Assembly: GCA_964247055.1 (NCBI GenBank)
Contig: OZ176053.1
Span: forward strand, 8,370,001 to 8,434,000
Direction of reading: 5' to 3'
DNA length: 64,000 bases
From: Paragordius varius
Lineage: Eukaryota > Nematomorpha
Shown here: piece by piece, positions 27,611 through 38,211 of the stretch
How positions within the stretch are numbered: position 1 is the first letter of the stretch
Layout: each line of letters opens with the position of its first letter
Notes under the pieces: generated by a model
Seen by the model: the letters and a program-made list of their open reading frames with translations, nothing else
Database searches by the model: none
Told to the model about the DNA's origin: nothing
Program-made: the position numbers and the translations under genes

Positions 27611-28001
27611 CGATGATTAGATTGGGGACCCAAACATAGCTTCTCAGATTTGCGATACACTATTACGCCAACATGCACATTACATTCAATCCATCAATTA
27701 TCCCACCGTACCTCGTGGGAGTGAACGGCTTCGTTTAGCCCCAACCCCATTTCATACAACGGCCATGATGGATGAACTTGTGAGAGATTTACTTTCAGTT
27801 TGGCAATCATATGGTTTGCCCCTTAAAACACCTGTTTGTTGCATTAATAATTGTGAGTTTTGTGCACGTCCGTTCGTTTTTGAAGCATATAGCTCGCGAC
27901 ATGATTTCATTCCCCCTTGCCAAGATAATGAATGCCCGAAACTTAAGAGCCTGTTTAGCCCACAAGAGGAAAATCGTAAATTGTTGCCTTTGTCGGTATG
28001 A
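22069..28001 (+). CDS. ALAS: 5-aminolevulinate synthase (eight exons)
   Basis: Mitochondrial PLP enzyme that condenses glycine and succinyl-CoA to 5-aminolevulinate, the first step of haem synthesis. Exons: 22069-22114 (inferred), 22225-22663, 24422-24606, 25055-25234, 25850-26014, 26360-26499, 26884-27012, 27621-28001; phases agree, total 554 aa (human ALAS2 587). Family blocks in order: [72 protein letters not shown] with the PLP-contacting Asp and His; TGTLGKAFG with the Schiff-base Lys; [28 protein letters not shown]. The short basic first exon ([15 protein letters not shown]) would be the mitochondrial presequence; no CP haem-regulatory motif was seen. The C-terminal extension has Cys-rich [13 protein letters not shown], like the animal enzymes. 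A (TA)n tract lies at the last acceptor. Confidence 0.95.
23888..23914. repeat. (TA)n microsatellite in ALAS intron 2
   Basis: Pure TA repeat of about 13 units in the 1.76-kb intron. Confidence 0.85.
27582..27611. repeat. (TA)n microsatellite at the last ALAS acceptor
   Basis: About 14 TA units ending 9 bp before the acceptor AG at 27619-27620; its length could affect splicing of the last ALAS exon. Confidence 0.85.
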
Positions 28002-28434
28002 AAAGGTGGATTAAATGGGATGGTTTAAAAAAGCTTCTTCTTTTACAAAAATTATCCATTTTTACACGTTTATTATATACCTTGCTTCTTTCTTACTATG
28101 TTTAGTGTTTTGCTTATCTCAGCGTTAAAATTGAAAAATCCATTTTTGTATTGATTTATTACCTACAATGTTTGTTTACCTTTATCCAAATTGATTTTTT
28201 ATTAGTCTTTTTTTTTTCATTTTTCATAAATACAATTATAATTATTTATACATTACATATAAATACGCAAATTTTCACACAATGCGCACATCACAGTTAC
28301 ATTTCTAGTTCAAATATTTAATTAATTTTATTGCTATTCAGTTATATTTTAATAAATTGGTGTTGTAAGACAAATTGCCTTGAGTTCATCGAGATTTTAT
28401 GTTTGACGGGATGTTTTGTTGTACATAACGCATA
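28002..28434. other. Shared 3' region between convergent ALAS and ML genes
   Basis: AT-rich 433-bp interval that must hold both 3' UTRs. ATAAAT/AATAAA-like signals occur but none can be chosen. Confidence 0.4.
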
Positions 28435-30608
28435 TCAAAGGTGCAAATCATAACAAGCGACCGATTTGTTTTCAAAATCATAAATTTTTCCATTATATTT
28501 CCCCTATAATTAACAAAAAAGTTATTACTGGTATGTATTCCAGAATATTTTTCTTTAAATCAACCGAATGATATCCTGCTTTGAGTGGACATTTTAGAAT
28601 ATCTCCTTTTTTATTTGAACAAAATTTGTTGAACCAATTATTATCATCATCGAGATTTTTTGCCTGAAAAGCCAAGCTTGATGTGGTTCTGCCTAGCGAT
28701 AATATAATAAATAAAGAATTATTGGGGATATTACAAAATTATAATTATTTTTAAAAAACAATGAAAAATTAGGCCATACTTAAGCTAAAATTGGCAATAA
28801 TATGCAGGGATATCGAATTGAACAATTTTTCATCGGACTGAGAAATCTTGATAATTTTTCCGATCACAGTTTTTATTTCATCGTCTATTATGTTAATAAT
28901 AGTAGTCAGAAAAACAAGATAGAAACATTTAAGTTTTTTATTCTTTTAATATATTAGAAATAATTTTAAGCGCCATGGTTTTTATCTATTCTACACAATA
29001 CATAATCAGATTTTTATTTTTTTGGTGTTGTCAATTTTTAAACATCTGTCTAGATCAGTACCTGAAATACCTATCTTAAATATAAAAATCTGCAAGCGTG
29101 TCAAACTGCATTATTTTATCAGTATTATGGCCGTTGAGACAAGAAAATGTTTCTTTGACCCTTTAAAATTTTCTTGTGAGTACCATTGGTCAAGATTAAC
29201 CGTCGGTTTATGTCATTATTCAGCACACACACAACTTTAATTCTTAACCTAACATGGGAAATTTTCGATCTCGTTTAAAAATGTTTTCTTACTATAATAT
29301 TGTATGTTAATTTAGGTATCGAATATGATCAATTAAAAATCGGCGGCATAGAGGATGGATATGCAAAATATATTATTAAATTATAGTAAGAGCATTTAAA
29401 ATTAACTACTACTTATGATTTATTTATAAATGAAAAGTTAGAATTGAAACGGTACTAAACATGCTTTATCATTTTTTTTCAAAATAACCCTGATTTCACG
29501 CAAAAGGTTCAAATACAAGTCAAAAAATTTTGAATTGCGATCAGTCTTGTTTATACATGTTTTTATCACCAAATTAACATTAAACTATGTTTAAAATATA
29601 AAAACTAATAAGTTTAATCCACTGAAAATGATATTTATAGTAATAGAGAGGTTAAGCCTTGATTAGATCATGTGTAGGTAGACAAGCATATAAACACCTA
29701 AAAAAAATTATTCTATGGTTTTAAACGGGACATTCACAATTAATATAAGCTATGTATGACAAAATAACGTTAGTTTTAGCGTAAAAACACTTTGGTACCG
29801 TTTTTATATTAAACAACTGGTAGCAATAAGTTAGAGTTATATTTTTCGAATTGGTTTAACTATATCGGTACCGTTTTTGGTTTATATTACTGAACATTTA
29901 ACAAATGATATATCATTTAGATCCTAATAATACACTGCAAATATCACACAATAATATAATTCCAATAGTCTTTTTGAAATTTACATTATTTTCCAGGCAT
30001 GGAAAAAATAAATTTACATATCTGTAAAAAAACTGTAATAAATGTGCACCACATACTATAATTGGGAATCTAAAAAAAAATAAAATTCAGATTTGTTTAT
30101 CGTTCAACAGATAATTCTCCGAAATATAAGTTAAAAGAAAAAAAAGAAAAATACCAATTAAAATTATAATAATAAGGGGTAACTAAGAATAATATTATAG
30201 ATTGTATAGCAAAAAAAAATTATTTTACTGTACTTATATATGTATATTAACCATTAATTATCAAAAAGATAAACTTAGGATTTTACCACAATCCTGATAG
30301 ATTGTTCCAATCACATCCTTATCATGGTATTTGTACCAATCGTGGAGAGATTTAATTTTTTGTCGTGCAGTTTGGGCATCAAGAATTGTATGATTCGCTA
30401 TAATATTTTTTGAACTTTGTGAAAAAGTGATTGCTTTTTTGCTGTGTAATGGGGCATTTGAATTAGAAATCTGGATAGAATATATAAAATATTTGATATT
30501 TTGTTCGAGTCCTGAGATAGCATTCAATATAATAACCAAAGATGTCAAGCCAAATATGGTGAAAAAGGATAAAATTAATATTTTCTTGCTCCTTAAATTT
30601 TTGTTCAT
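28435..30608 (-). CDS. Membrane-anchored ML-domain (GM2-activator-like) protein, four exons
   Basis: ML-domain proteins bind single lipids in a beta-sandwich. Exons: 30608-30287, 28884-28780, 28692-28529, 28503-28435; phases agree, 219 aa. The N-terminus has basic residues and then a hydrophobic run (residues ~10-31: ILILSFFTIFGLTSLVII) that is a signal anchor or signal peptide, followed by a ~55-residue linker. The ML domain starts at YQDCDDEIKTVIGKIIKIS, comparable with [20 protein letters not shown] of human GM2A; then SLHIIANFSL, FCSNKKGDILKCPLKAGYHS (compare CHCPFKEGTYS) and GKYNGKIYDFENKSVACYD. Cys are at the usual spots. An upstream in-frame ATG (30677) would add 23 residues. Intron 28504-28528 is 25 nt. 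Convergent with ALAS. Assignment rests on pattern, not a search. Confidence 0.7.
28504..28528 (-). other. Ultra-short intron (25 nt) in the ML gene
   Basis: GTAATAAC...GTTAATTATAG on the minus strand. Removal joins NILEYIP to GKYNGKIYDFENK, restoring the last strands of the ML domain; retention shifts frame. TTAAT lies just before the acceptor, as in the OTUD5 intron. Confidence 0.8.
29080..29260 (-). pseudogene. Degenerate copy of the 32.4-kb small open frame
   Basis: Lies inside the first intron of the ML gene. Minus-strand sequence RVKETFSCLNGHNTD and the DNA around it ('ggccgttgagacaagaaaatg' on plus) resemble the 32360-32530 frame (GRIKSSFCLNGREL), but the upstream half is in a different frame, so this copy is decayed. 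Confidence 0.4.
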
Positions 30609-31544
30609 AATATGGATGGATGGATGTTTATAAATATAATTACTATTGTAACAATGTGTAGAAATAAAAAAAATCAAATATCGAAAAATACCAAAAAAAC
30701 TAAATATTTATAAACATGATATTAAACAAATAAACATCATAATATCTTCGCGCAATAAAATTATGTAATATTTGAATATTAAATGTTGAAACTAAATAGT
30801 AACATGTTGGATTAATATACCCGTTATTTTTGTAAAAAAAGCAAACATCTACTGAGAAAATAAAAAAAATTTATTTTTATCAATCTTTAAGTCATCATTT
30901 AATTCCTTACTGAGAACAAAAAAATTAACAAAAACAGATTTTAACCAATAAATTTTAATACAATGCACTTTTTCTTATCTAGATCACCTTTTATAATTTT
31001 TTTAATTTGTTTAAGTTAAATACAATAAATGGCGCTATTTAACGGGAAAAGACCTGCACAGGAAGCATGTCAGAGGGTTTTATGACTTTCTTTTAGGATA
31101 TAAACTTTTTTGAACGTTTTAGTGCTTTAAAAGAAAAATGAAAATTTGCCACCATCAAGGTTAGTTAGTGTGATATTCTAATACCTTATATAAATTTGGA
31201 TACTTTACTCTCGAAAAACTATATTTTAGATGCTTATTTAATCAGATATTATCAATATTTAAATTAATTTTTTACATTTGGTCATATATATTTTGTTATA
31301 ATTTTTAATTAAAAATTCATTGGTATAATATTTTATTGAATTAAAATTTTTTATTGTGGCTCTAATTTTATGAGTTAAATTGAATTTCTTATAAATTAGA
31401 ACTAATGATATAAGACCTTTGAATATATCAAATCATATATATTTGAGATACTTTTTTAAGTAATGAAAATATGAAAAATATAGAATGAAAATCATTAAAT
31501 TAAACTATTAAGCGAATAGGGATTATAGGCACATTAATTTAGAA
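30609..31544. other. No gene seen
   Basis: AT-rich intergenic sequence upstream of the ML gene. Confidence 0.3.
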
Positions 31545-31810
31545 CAGTGGTACTTAAACTGCGGTCCTAAAACAGAAGCCTAGCTTTTTCTGGCGCCTGG
31601 TGCATGAATCCGTGATGGTGCCCCTTTTCATGCGACCCCTTGCATTTAAAAATAATCAAATTTAAACCGTGGTCATGACAACTCCAAATGGGTAATTTTT
31701 TATCTTATTTGAAATAATAACTTTTAAATGCCTATTTTTTGAGATAAAATTATTTTTTTTAAATCCGGCGCTTGGTGCATCAGCCCCCCTTCCACCCTCT
31801 AACTAGGACT
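31545..31810. mobile_element. hAT-type element end, partial
   Basis: CAGTGGTACTTAAACTGCGG at 31545 is a textbook-like hAT terminus (CAGTGGTTCTCAAACTGYGG). The following ~260 bp are less AT-rich (GGCGCCTGGTGCAT repeated once, 31590 and 31768). The opposite end was not found, so extent is uncertain. Confidence 0.5.
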
Positions 31811-32359
31811 CTGTCTTAAAGTGCTTTTTTATGTCCCTGAAACTTAAAGTTATTTAATTAAAGGATTACTTAGAAATAACTCGTAAACATTAACGGATGT
31901 CGGTTGATAATCATTTATTTTTCTGTGATTAAAAAAATACGATCTCGAAATTTTTTGCTAATTTTCTGTTTCTAACCATTGAAATTGTATTTGATGAAAA
32001 AAAATTACAGTTTTTTGTGAAAATATTTACACAATTGGTTTTGATGACGCGCATCTTGTTCCGTTAGGATTTTTTTAGAAAATCGTATATTATAAAGGTG
32101 CAAGTTGAAGGGAAAACAGAAGGTTAACTTAAGGATGTTTTATTATAATTTCATCTTCGCACATCTCGCCGAATTCAATGGAGGCCGAATATTCAAAAAT
32201 AAATTGGGGTGTCATAATATTAACCAGTTGTTAATAATTATTGGTTTTTACTAATGTTCATTAATTTATTATAAGATATTATAAAATATTTTTATTTTAA
32301 ACTAAATGGCATAAGGGAATAGCTGCTATTTATATACTACCCAAAAAATCTTGGTGTAT

Positions 32360-32530
32360 TTAGAGTAAATCATATGTCTCACACAGCTTAAAATATATGT
32401 CGGTATCATATAGTTCACGGCCATTGAGACAAAAAGATGATTTTATTCGCCCTTCAAATTTTTGTGGGTGAGCACAATGATGAATAGGAATTTTCAGCAG
32501 GATCGTATAACATAAAATGGCTATTTTCAT
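32360..32530 (-). CDS. Small signal-peptide-like open frame, unrecognised
   Basis: 56 codons starting MKIAILCYTILLKIPIHHC, which looks like a signal peptide, then HPQKFEGRIKSSFCLNGREL and a stop at 32360. A donor-like GTGAGA inside (about 32378) suggests it could be a first exon. A degenerate paralogue lies at 29.1-29.26 kb, showing local duplication. Could be a secreted peptide, a first exon, or non-functional. Confidence 0.3.
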   Translation of the reverse strand: MKIAILCYTILLKIPIHHCAHPQKFEGRIKSSFCLNGRELYDTDIYFKLCETYDLL

Positions 32531-32949
32531 AATATCAAGCCCACCATGGTTTAAAAAACCAAAAAACAAACTTCAATAAATTTTTGCTAATATTTAAACT
32601 TGTCACAAGCATATTAAAAAAAATACCTAATATAAAAAAATTGTTATCGTGCAATATTAGCGCTTTATTTATCAAAACTAGCTGATTTTATAGGGAATTT
32701 GCATGAATGTGCAATGTCTAAAAGAATTTGGCTGAAAGTATTGGCCCATTCTTATCCAAAGTATTTTATTGTTTTATGCGTTCAAGATGATTGAAAGGTT
32801 TTTTGAATTAGTCTCGATTTTCCCAAGAATTTTAAAGAAATAGAAATCCTTAAAATTCTAAAATGTAGCACATTTCAAATCTGACAATAGAATATATTTA
32901 TTTTTTAAAAATAGTGCTCAAATATCCATTTAGAATATGTAAATACTGA

Positions 32950-34170
32950 TCAAAAATATATCAGAATTGGTGCTATTGTTCTAGTAAGAGATACAATAAA
33001 ATTATCAATTTTATGATAATTTCTCGATAGCAAAAAATCGCAAAATTAGCGCACACTATAATGAATAAATTTTTTGGTAAAAGCTAAATGCTGCATAAAT
33101 ATCAATAAATCATAAACTATATTTACACAGCTATAAAATTTTAATATATAAACTAACCTTTTAATTCACCGAAGCTTTGTTTAAATTTTAACAGTTAATG
33201 GACCTTTTCAGTTTTTTGTGCGCGATGACCTATTGGGGTTATATTCCAAAGCCAATCTTGAAAATAAACTACTGCTTTGAAAGTTATTTTAGTTAAAATT
33301 TAATTATCACATTGTTCTACTGTATTAGATAAAAATCAAATTTTTCACAGTTTTTAGCTTCCGGAGTCTTAAATTGGGACAGCTCAAAGAGGATTGAACT
33401 TAACAACTGATTTCAAAATCAATAAAGATACCAAGTTATTGCTGCTAACATAAGCATGACATATATGTATTTTTTATGGCATCAGAGATATCAATTTAAG
33501 GAAAAATTGAGGGTAAAAAAAGTAGATAAGGATTTACAATTATACTTTTTAAATCTTAATGCGCGTAAAAGGCTGAAGAAAGCATATTAAATTGGCCGAT
33601 TAGATTAAATTAAAATCCGCGTTGCGATATAAAACTATCTCAAAGGGTCATAAGGTGTTAAATAATCCAATTGTTCTAATAATATCTATATTTAGCAATA
33701 TATTTGGAAGTTTGATCGCGCTATAATCATTTTCCGTTAAGTTTGAGAAAGCATACCCGTTTTACACGGGTTTAAATATTTGAGACCTTTGAAGCTCATA
33801 TTAAAATTTTATTTTTTGATGTTTATTATATTTTTAGTAAAAACTTTTGAAATGAAGCATTTAGCTTTGATCGAAAAAATTATAATTAGCAAAATGTACG
33901 CAGATTTTGCAATTTTCTAATAGCAGTTACCACAATGGTAATATTTTTTTCAAAAAAAGGCCCAAAAGTAAAAGAACTAGAATCCTAATACATTTGCCAA
34001 TTATATGCATTATGTTATAAAAATGAGGCATTCTGCCCTAATTATTTAGCAGAAATTACGAATTGTAGTATGATATAGAACAGTTGCGACAAAAGTGTAA
34101 AGATTTTCATCTCTAGATTCTAAAAGGATTACAAATCTAGTATATTGATCCAGAATAGAAATATTTTATC
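32950..34170. repeat. Degenerate family F foldback repeat
   Basis: Left-arm motifs (CTCGATAGCAAAAAATCGC, GGTAAAAGCTAAATGC) at 33.02-33.10 kb and right-arm motifs (GAAGCATTTAGCTTTGATCG) near 33.85 kb match the palindrome at 56.6-57.7 kb. Old, with insertions. Confidence 0.45.
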
Positions 34171-34358
34171 AGGATATTTTAATACTTATCAATTTTGTAG
34201 ACTAAATATCAATACTAGTTGTTAATGCTTATTGCAAAAAATGTGAAACATATTAGTTGGTGTGCTAGAATTATGTTTTAATTATGATTCTAAAATTAAT
34301 TCATTCAAGTTTAATATGAATTATATTTTTTACTTATATTGGCTTATTTTATTTAATA

Positions 34359-35193
34359 CTAGCGTAAATCTCGTGCTGCTACGCAGCCCGAGGAAGTCCT
34401 TCGGACTTCTGGAGGGGGGAATGGCATTTTACGGGGGGAGCGGGTAAAAAGTGGGACTAAATTAAAAAAGCGAGAGGTCCAACACGTTCTCCGGAAAATT
34501 AACTTAACCCATTTTTCACACGGGGTGGGCCCGAACTGGGGACCTAATTCCAAAAAAGGGCAAAGCTATTGTCGGGGCATTCATTAATGATTATATTTTT
34601 TCGATATTTGGATTTGATTGGGTTCACCGCTTTTCCGGAAACAGATCACAAAGTTACATGAAAAATCAGTTTTTAGCGGGTAGCTCCTTACACAGCAGCT
34701 ATCATCATAGAAACGCTTGGCTAAAATTTTTGCCTCAGGGAATACGTGGAATCTTTAATGAATTTTTACGGTCTCATACCTAGGGCGAAAAATCGATTTA
34801 AAAAATTATTTTGGTGGACTTTGTTTTTTGAAAAAAATGGCATTTTACGGGGGTAGCGGGTAAAAGGAGGGCCTAAATTAAAAAGCGAGACGACTATGTT
34901 CGGCGCAATCGAAAATAAGTAAACAAAATTCATATTTAAAATTGAATGGTCCAACACGTTCTCCGGAAAATTGTCTCAAAAACACGATTTTTGTGGACTT
35001 CTGTTTTCAAAAAAAACCCGTTTTTCATACGGGGTGGGCCCGAACTGGGGGCCTATTACAAAAAAAGGGCGAAGCTATTGTCGGGACATTTATTAATGAT
35101 TATATTTTTTCGATATTTGGATTTGATTGGGTCTACCGGTTTTCCTGTACCAGATCACAAAGCCAGCATTTTCCATTTTTATAAATATATAGA
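34359..35193 (-). mobile_element. Helitron-like non-autonomous copy, both ends intact
   Basis: Minus-strand start TCTATATATTTATAAAAATGG after A (35194) and end ...GAGATTTACGCTAG before T (34358), with the same paired hairpins as the 10.8-kb copy (34375-34410). It contains the family head twice (about 34430-34680 and 34860-35190) separated by a piece of the array, so it is internally duplicated. It ends only 46 bp before the SEPHS2 start codon and may therefore supply part of that promoter or 5' UTR. Confidence 0.8.
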
Positions 35194-35238
35194 TTATGCA
35201 TAAATTATCATACGCGATATAACACTTTTTACAAAACG

Positions 35239-37627
35239 ATGCAGCATGGTAATGAAATGGAAGGTGATGCTAATTCATTGTCAGTTGCCAATGGTGTCGA
35301 TGGCATGAATACTTCTTTAGTACTGCAAACATTTGATCCAACTACTTTGGGATTGGATTCAAGTTTTAAGCTTACGCAATTTGCTGAGCTAAAGGGATGA
35401 GGGTGTAAAGTCCCTCAGGAACACCTTGACCGGTTACTTGAGGGGCTACAAGCACATGATTCTGATCAACAGTTGGATCAATTGTTATTGCAGTATAATC
35501 TCCCTCGTTATGGTATTGGACTTGATGCATCTATAACTCCATTAATAAAGCATCAAGGATTTTCGCTTGTGCAAACTGTCGATTTTTTCTACCCAGTCGT
35601 AGATGATCCATATATGATGGTTACATTTTTAATCTTATATCTAGGGTCGGATAACGTGTGCTAATGTTTTAAGCGACTTATATGCTACTGGAGTTTACGA
35701 ATGTGATAACATGCTTATGATTCTAGCAACATCTACTAAAATGACCGATTCAGAAACTGATATTGTTGTTCCCTTAATTATGAAAGGATTTAGAGTTTAA
35801 CTATTTTTTAAAATTATAATTTATGTTTTTATTAACATGCAAATTTTAGGATACTGCGACAGAAGCTGGCACTTATGTTACAGGAGGGCAGACAATACGA
35901 AATCCATGGCTTACGATCGGTGGCGTGGCTACATCTTTGATTGCATCTACCGATTTTATTCAGTAATTTTCTATTATATATACGGAATGTGGCGGAAACA
36001 TTTTTCTAATTAAAAATTATTTTATTTTTTGTTTAATCGTTTTTCAAATTAGAAAGACAATTTTTAAATTTAGGCATTAAACTTAACAACTTGGTAATGA
36101 CTTATTAAATTTATATTAAAATAGTAATTTCTTAAAAATATAAATATATTTTTGCGCGCATCTTCTAGCCCTGATAACGCTGTGGTGGGAGATGTGCTGG
36201 TGCTAACTAAACCTTTGGGAACCCATCTTGCAATTAATGCCCATATTTGGAAGGAAAATCCTGATAAATGGACTCGAATCAAAATGGTCGCCTCTGAAGA
36301 CGACATTGATAAAGCTTACAACCGTGCCATGATTAGTATGGCACGTCTTAATAAAACTGGTAGGATTTTTGACCAGGCCTATTATTACATAAAAATAAAT
36401 ATAACTAATAAAAACACGTAGACTTTTGTTTATTAAATCAAATTTTTACATTAGCTTCATATATATTGTTAATTGTGAACATTTGTGATTTTGGGAGGGT
36501 ATACATAAATTTCATCGAATGTGGTTTTACTGCCAAATTACTAAATATTTTAAAATTAAAATCAAGGTTAATTTTAATCTTTTCTGTTACCTATAGTCGT
36601 AAAATTAAACAATCAATACCTGATTCATCGGTTTTAATTATTTTAGTGACTTCCGTTTACATTTTTTGATAATATGAATAACATAAAAATTTTATTTGGT
36701 TAACTTTGGCCGTAAAATGCTATCTTACATATATATAAAATTGGAATTTAATGTTTTGTATAAAATAATTTAATTTTTTAAATCAAAATAGATAATATTT
36801 TTATAGCAGTATTAGAATAGTTTTCAATGGATAAAACATTAAAAAACAATTTGGGATTTTTAAGTATAAACTTTACAAATGTCAAATTTATATTAATGTG
36901 TAAAATAAGCTGCCACACTCATGCACAAATACAATGCTCATGGTGCGACCGATGTGACTGGGTTTGGCCTTCTTGGACACGCAGAAAATTTGGCTCGTCA
37001 TCAAAAGAATGAAGTTTCATTCGTTATTCACAATTTACCTATCATAGCTAAAATGGCTGCTGTTAGTAAGGCTTGTGGTAACATTTTTGGTTTGTTGCAC
37101 GGAAAAAGTCCAGAAACTTCGGGTATTTTATATGTCTAAAAATTTAATTTGTGTAAATTTTATAAATTATTTTACATACATATTTTCTACCAGGATATTG
37201 ACATAACTTATAATAAATAAAAATAGGAGGTTTGTTGATAACACTACCACGCGAACAGGCTGCAGCATTTTGCAAAGATATAGAAAAATTGGAAGGATTC
37301 CCTGCTTGGATAATAGGTAGACAGAGATTTTAAGATTACATTTTTGTTTAATTTCAGATATTTTATATTTAATTTTTTAATATTAAAAGGCCTTTTTATC
37401 ATAAAATTTAACCATTTTATTTTACCACATATTCTTCTACACTGACTGGTAATATTTAAAACACTTTTTTGAAAATAAAATATAAATTGTTTTTTTAAAC
37501 GATACATATTATAAATTTAAAATACAATTTAGGCATTGTTGAAAAGGGTAATCGCACTGCACGAGTTATCGATAAACCTCGTATTATTGAAGTCCCATCC
37601 AAAGAACGAGAGAGCGAATTATTTTAA
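35239..37627 (+). CDS. SEPHS2: Selenophosphate synthetase, selenocysteine type (SEPHS2/SPS2), seven exons
   Basis: Makes selenophosphate from selenide and ATP, the Se donor for selenocysteyl-tRNA. Exons: 35239-35619, 35645-35794, 35850-35962, 36169-36359, 36910-37122, 37227-37316, 37533-37627; phases agree, 410 aa. Residues 50-58 are ELKG-UGA-GCKV; in SPS2 proteins this position is selenocysteine, in SPS1 it is Thr/Arg/Gly. The frame is open on both sides and conserved throughout: [127 protein letters not shown]. The essential Lys of GCKVP is present. A SECIS candidate lies 69 nt past the stop, so UGA is read as Sec rather than as a stop. The first intron is 25 nt. A read-through SPS1-UGA is the alternative. 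Confidence 0.95.
35398..35400 (+). other. In-frame UGA, selenocysteine codon
   Basis: Codon 54 of SEPHS2, in the catalytic loop between Gly and Gly-Cys-Lys-Val-Pro. The reading frame continues for 356 conserved codons. Confidence 0.9.
35620..35644 (+). other. Ultra-short intron (25 nt) in SEPHS2
   Basis: GTTACATT...TATATCTAG between DPYMM and GRITCANVL, a junction conserved without gap in all SPS proteins. 25 nt is not a multiple of three, so it must be removed for the frame to continue. Confidence 0.9.
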
Positions 37628-37695
37628 CGCATAATTTTTTCGTGATTATGTTGATCAGAACTTTCATGGTTTTTAAGGGAAAAAATTTAACTCCT

Positions 37696-37769
37696 ATTAA
37701 ACTATGAAACAATTTTTGCAAAACACACACATTATTAAAAAAAAATTGTGGAACATAATAGGGTTTAAT
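37696..37769 (+). promoter_or_regulatory. SECIS element candidate in SEPHS2 3' UTR
   Basis: Helix I: ATTAAAC (37696-37702) pairs with GTTTAAT (37763-37769). Core: ATGA at 37704-37707 faces GGAA at 37750-37753, giving the tandem G-A/A-G pairs of the SECIS quartet. Helix II: ACAATTTTT (37709-37717) pairs fully with AAAAATTGT (37741-37749). Conserved A-run AAAA at 37720-37723 in the apical loop, 12 nt after ATGA. All elements are in the right order and spacing; the internal loop is longer on the 3' side. Confidence 0.8.
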
Positions 37770-38211
37770 TTTTCTTTATATAACTAATAATATAAAGCAT
37801 AATTTTTACATACAAAACTGTGATAATAACACAAATTACTATTCTATTTTATATTACTAATCATCATCATAGATATTACTTTATATTTTTTTGTAGTATA
37901 CATTAAATAAATAATTAATTTTACAATTAGACATAATCAATAAAGTTTTTATGTGTCCATCTTAGACATCATTTGATTTTAATTATTGTTAAGCGTATCG
38001 ATATTTGATAATTTTGAAGCGTTTGATATTTCGTTGGTGGTGATTGTTGAGGTAGGACCTATAAAATTTGATTAGACAATATATATGTTTTTCTAAAAAT
38101 ATAGGTTAATATTTATATTTAAAGTATTCGTTAAATTATTTAGAAATTTAACATATTAAACGTAATAATTGATAAGTAAACGGGCCAAATTAAATTATGA
38201 TTTCAATTGTG
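37770..38211. other. Convergent 3' region of SEPHS2 and TMEM115
   Basis: AT-rich; an AATAAA at about 37938 could be a SEPHS2 polyadenylation signal. No other feature. Confidence 0.35.

Noticed and set aside
35398-35400. SEPHS gene as a pseudogene because of the in-frame TGA
   Set aside because: The rest of the frame is intact and conserved, the TGA is at the known Sec site and a SECIS-like fold follows.
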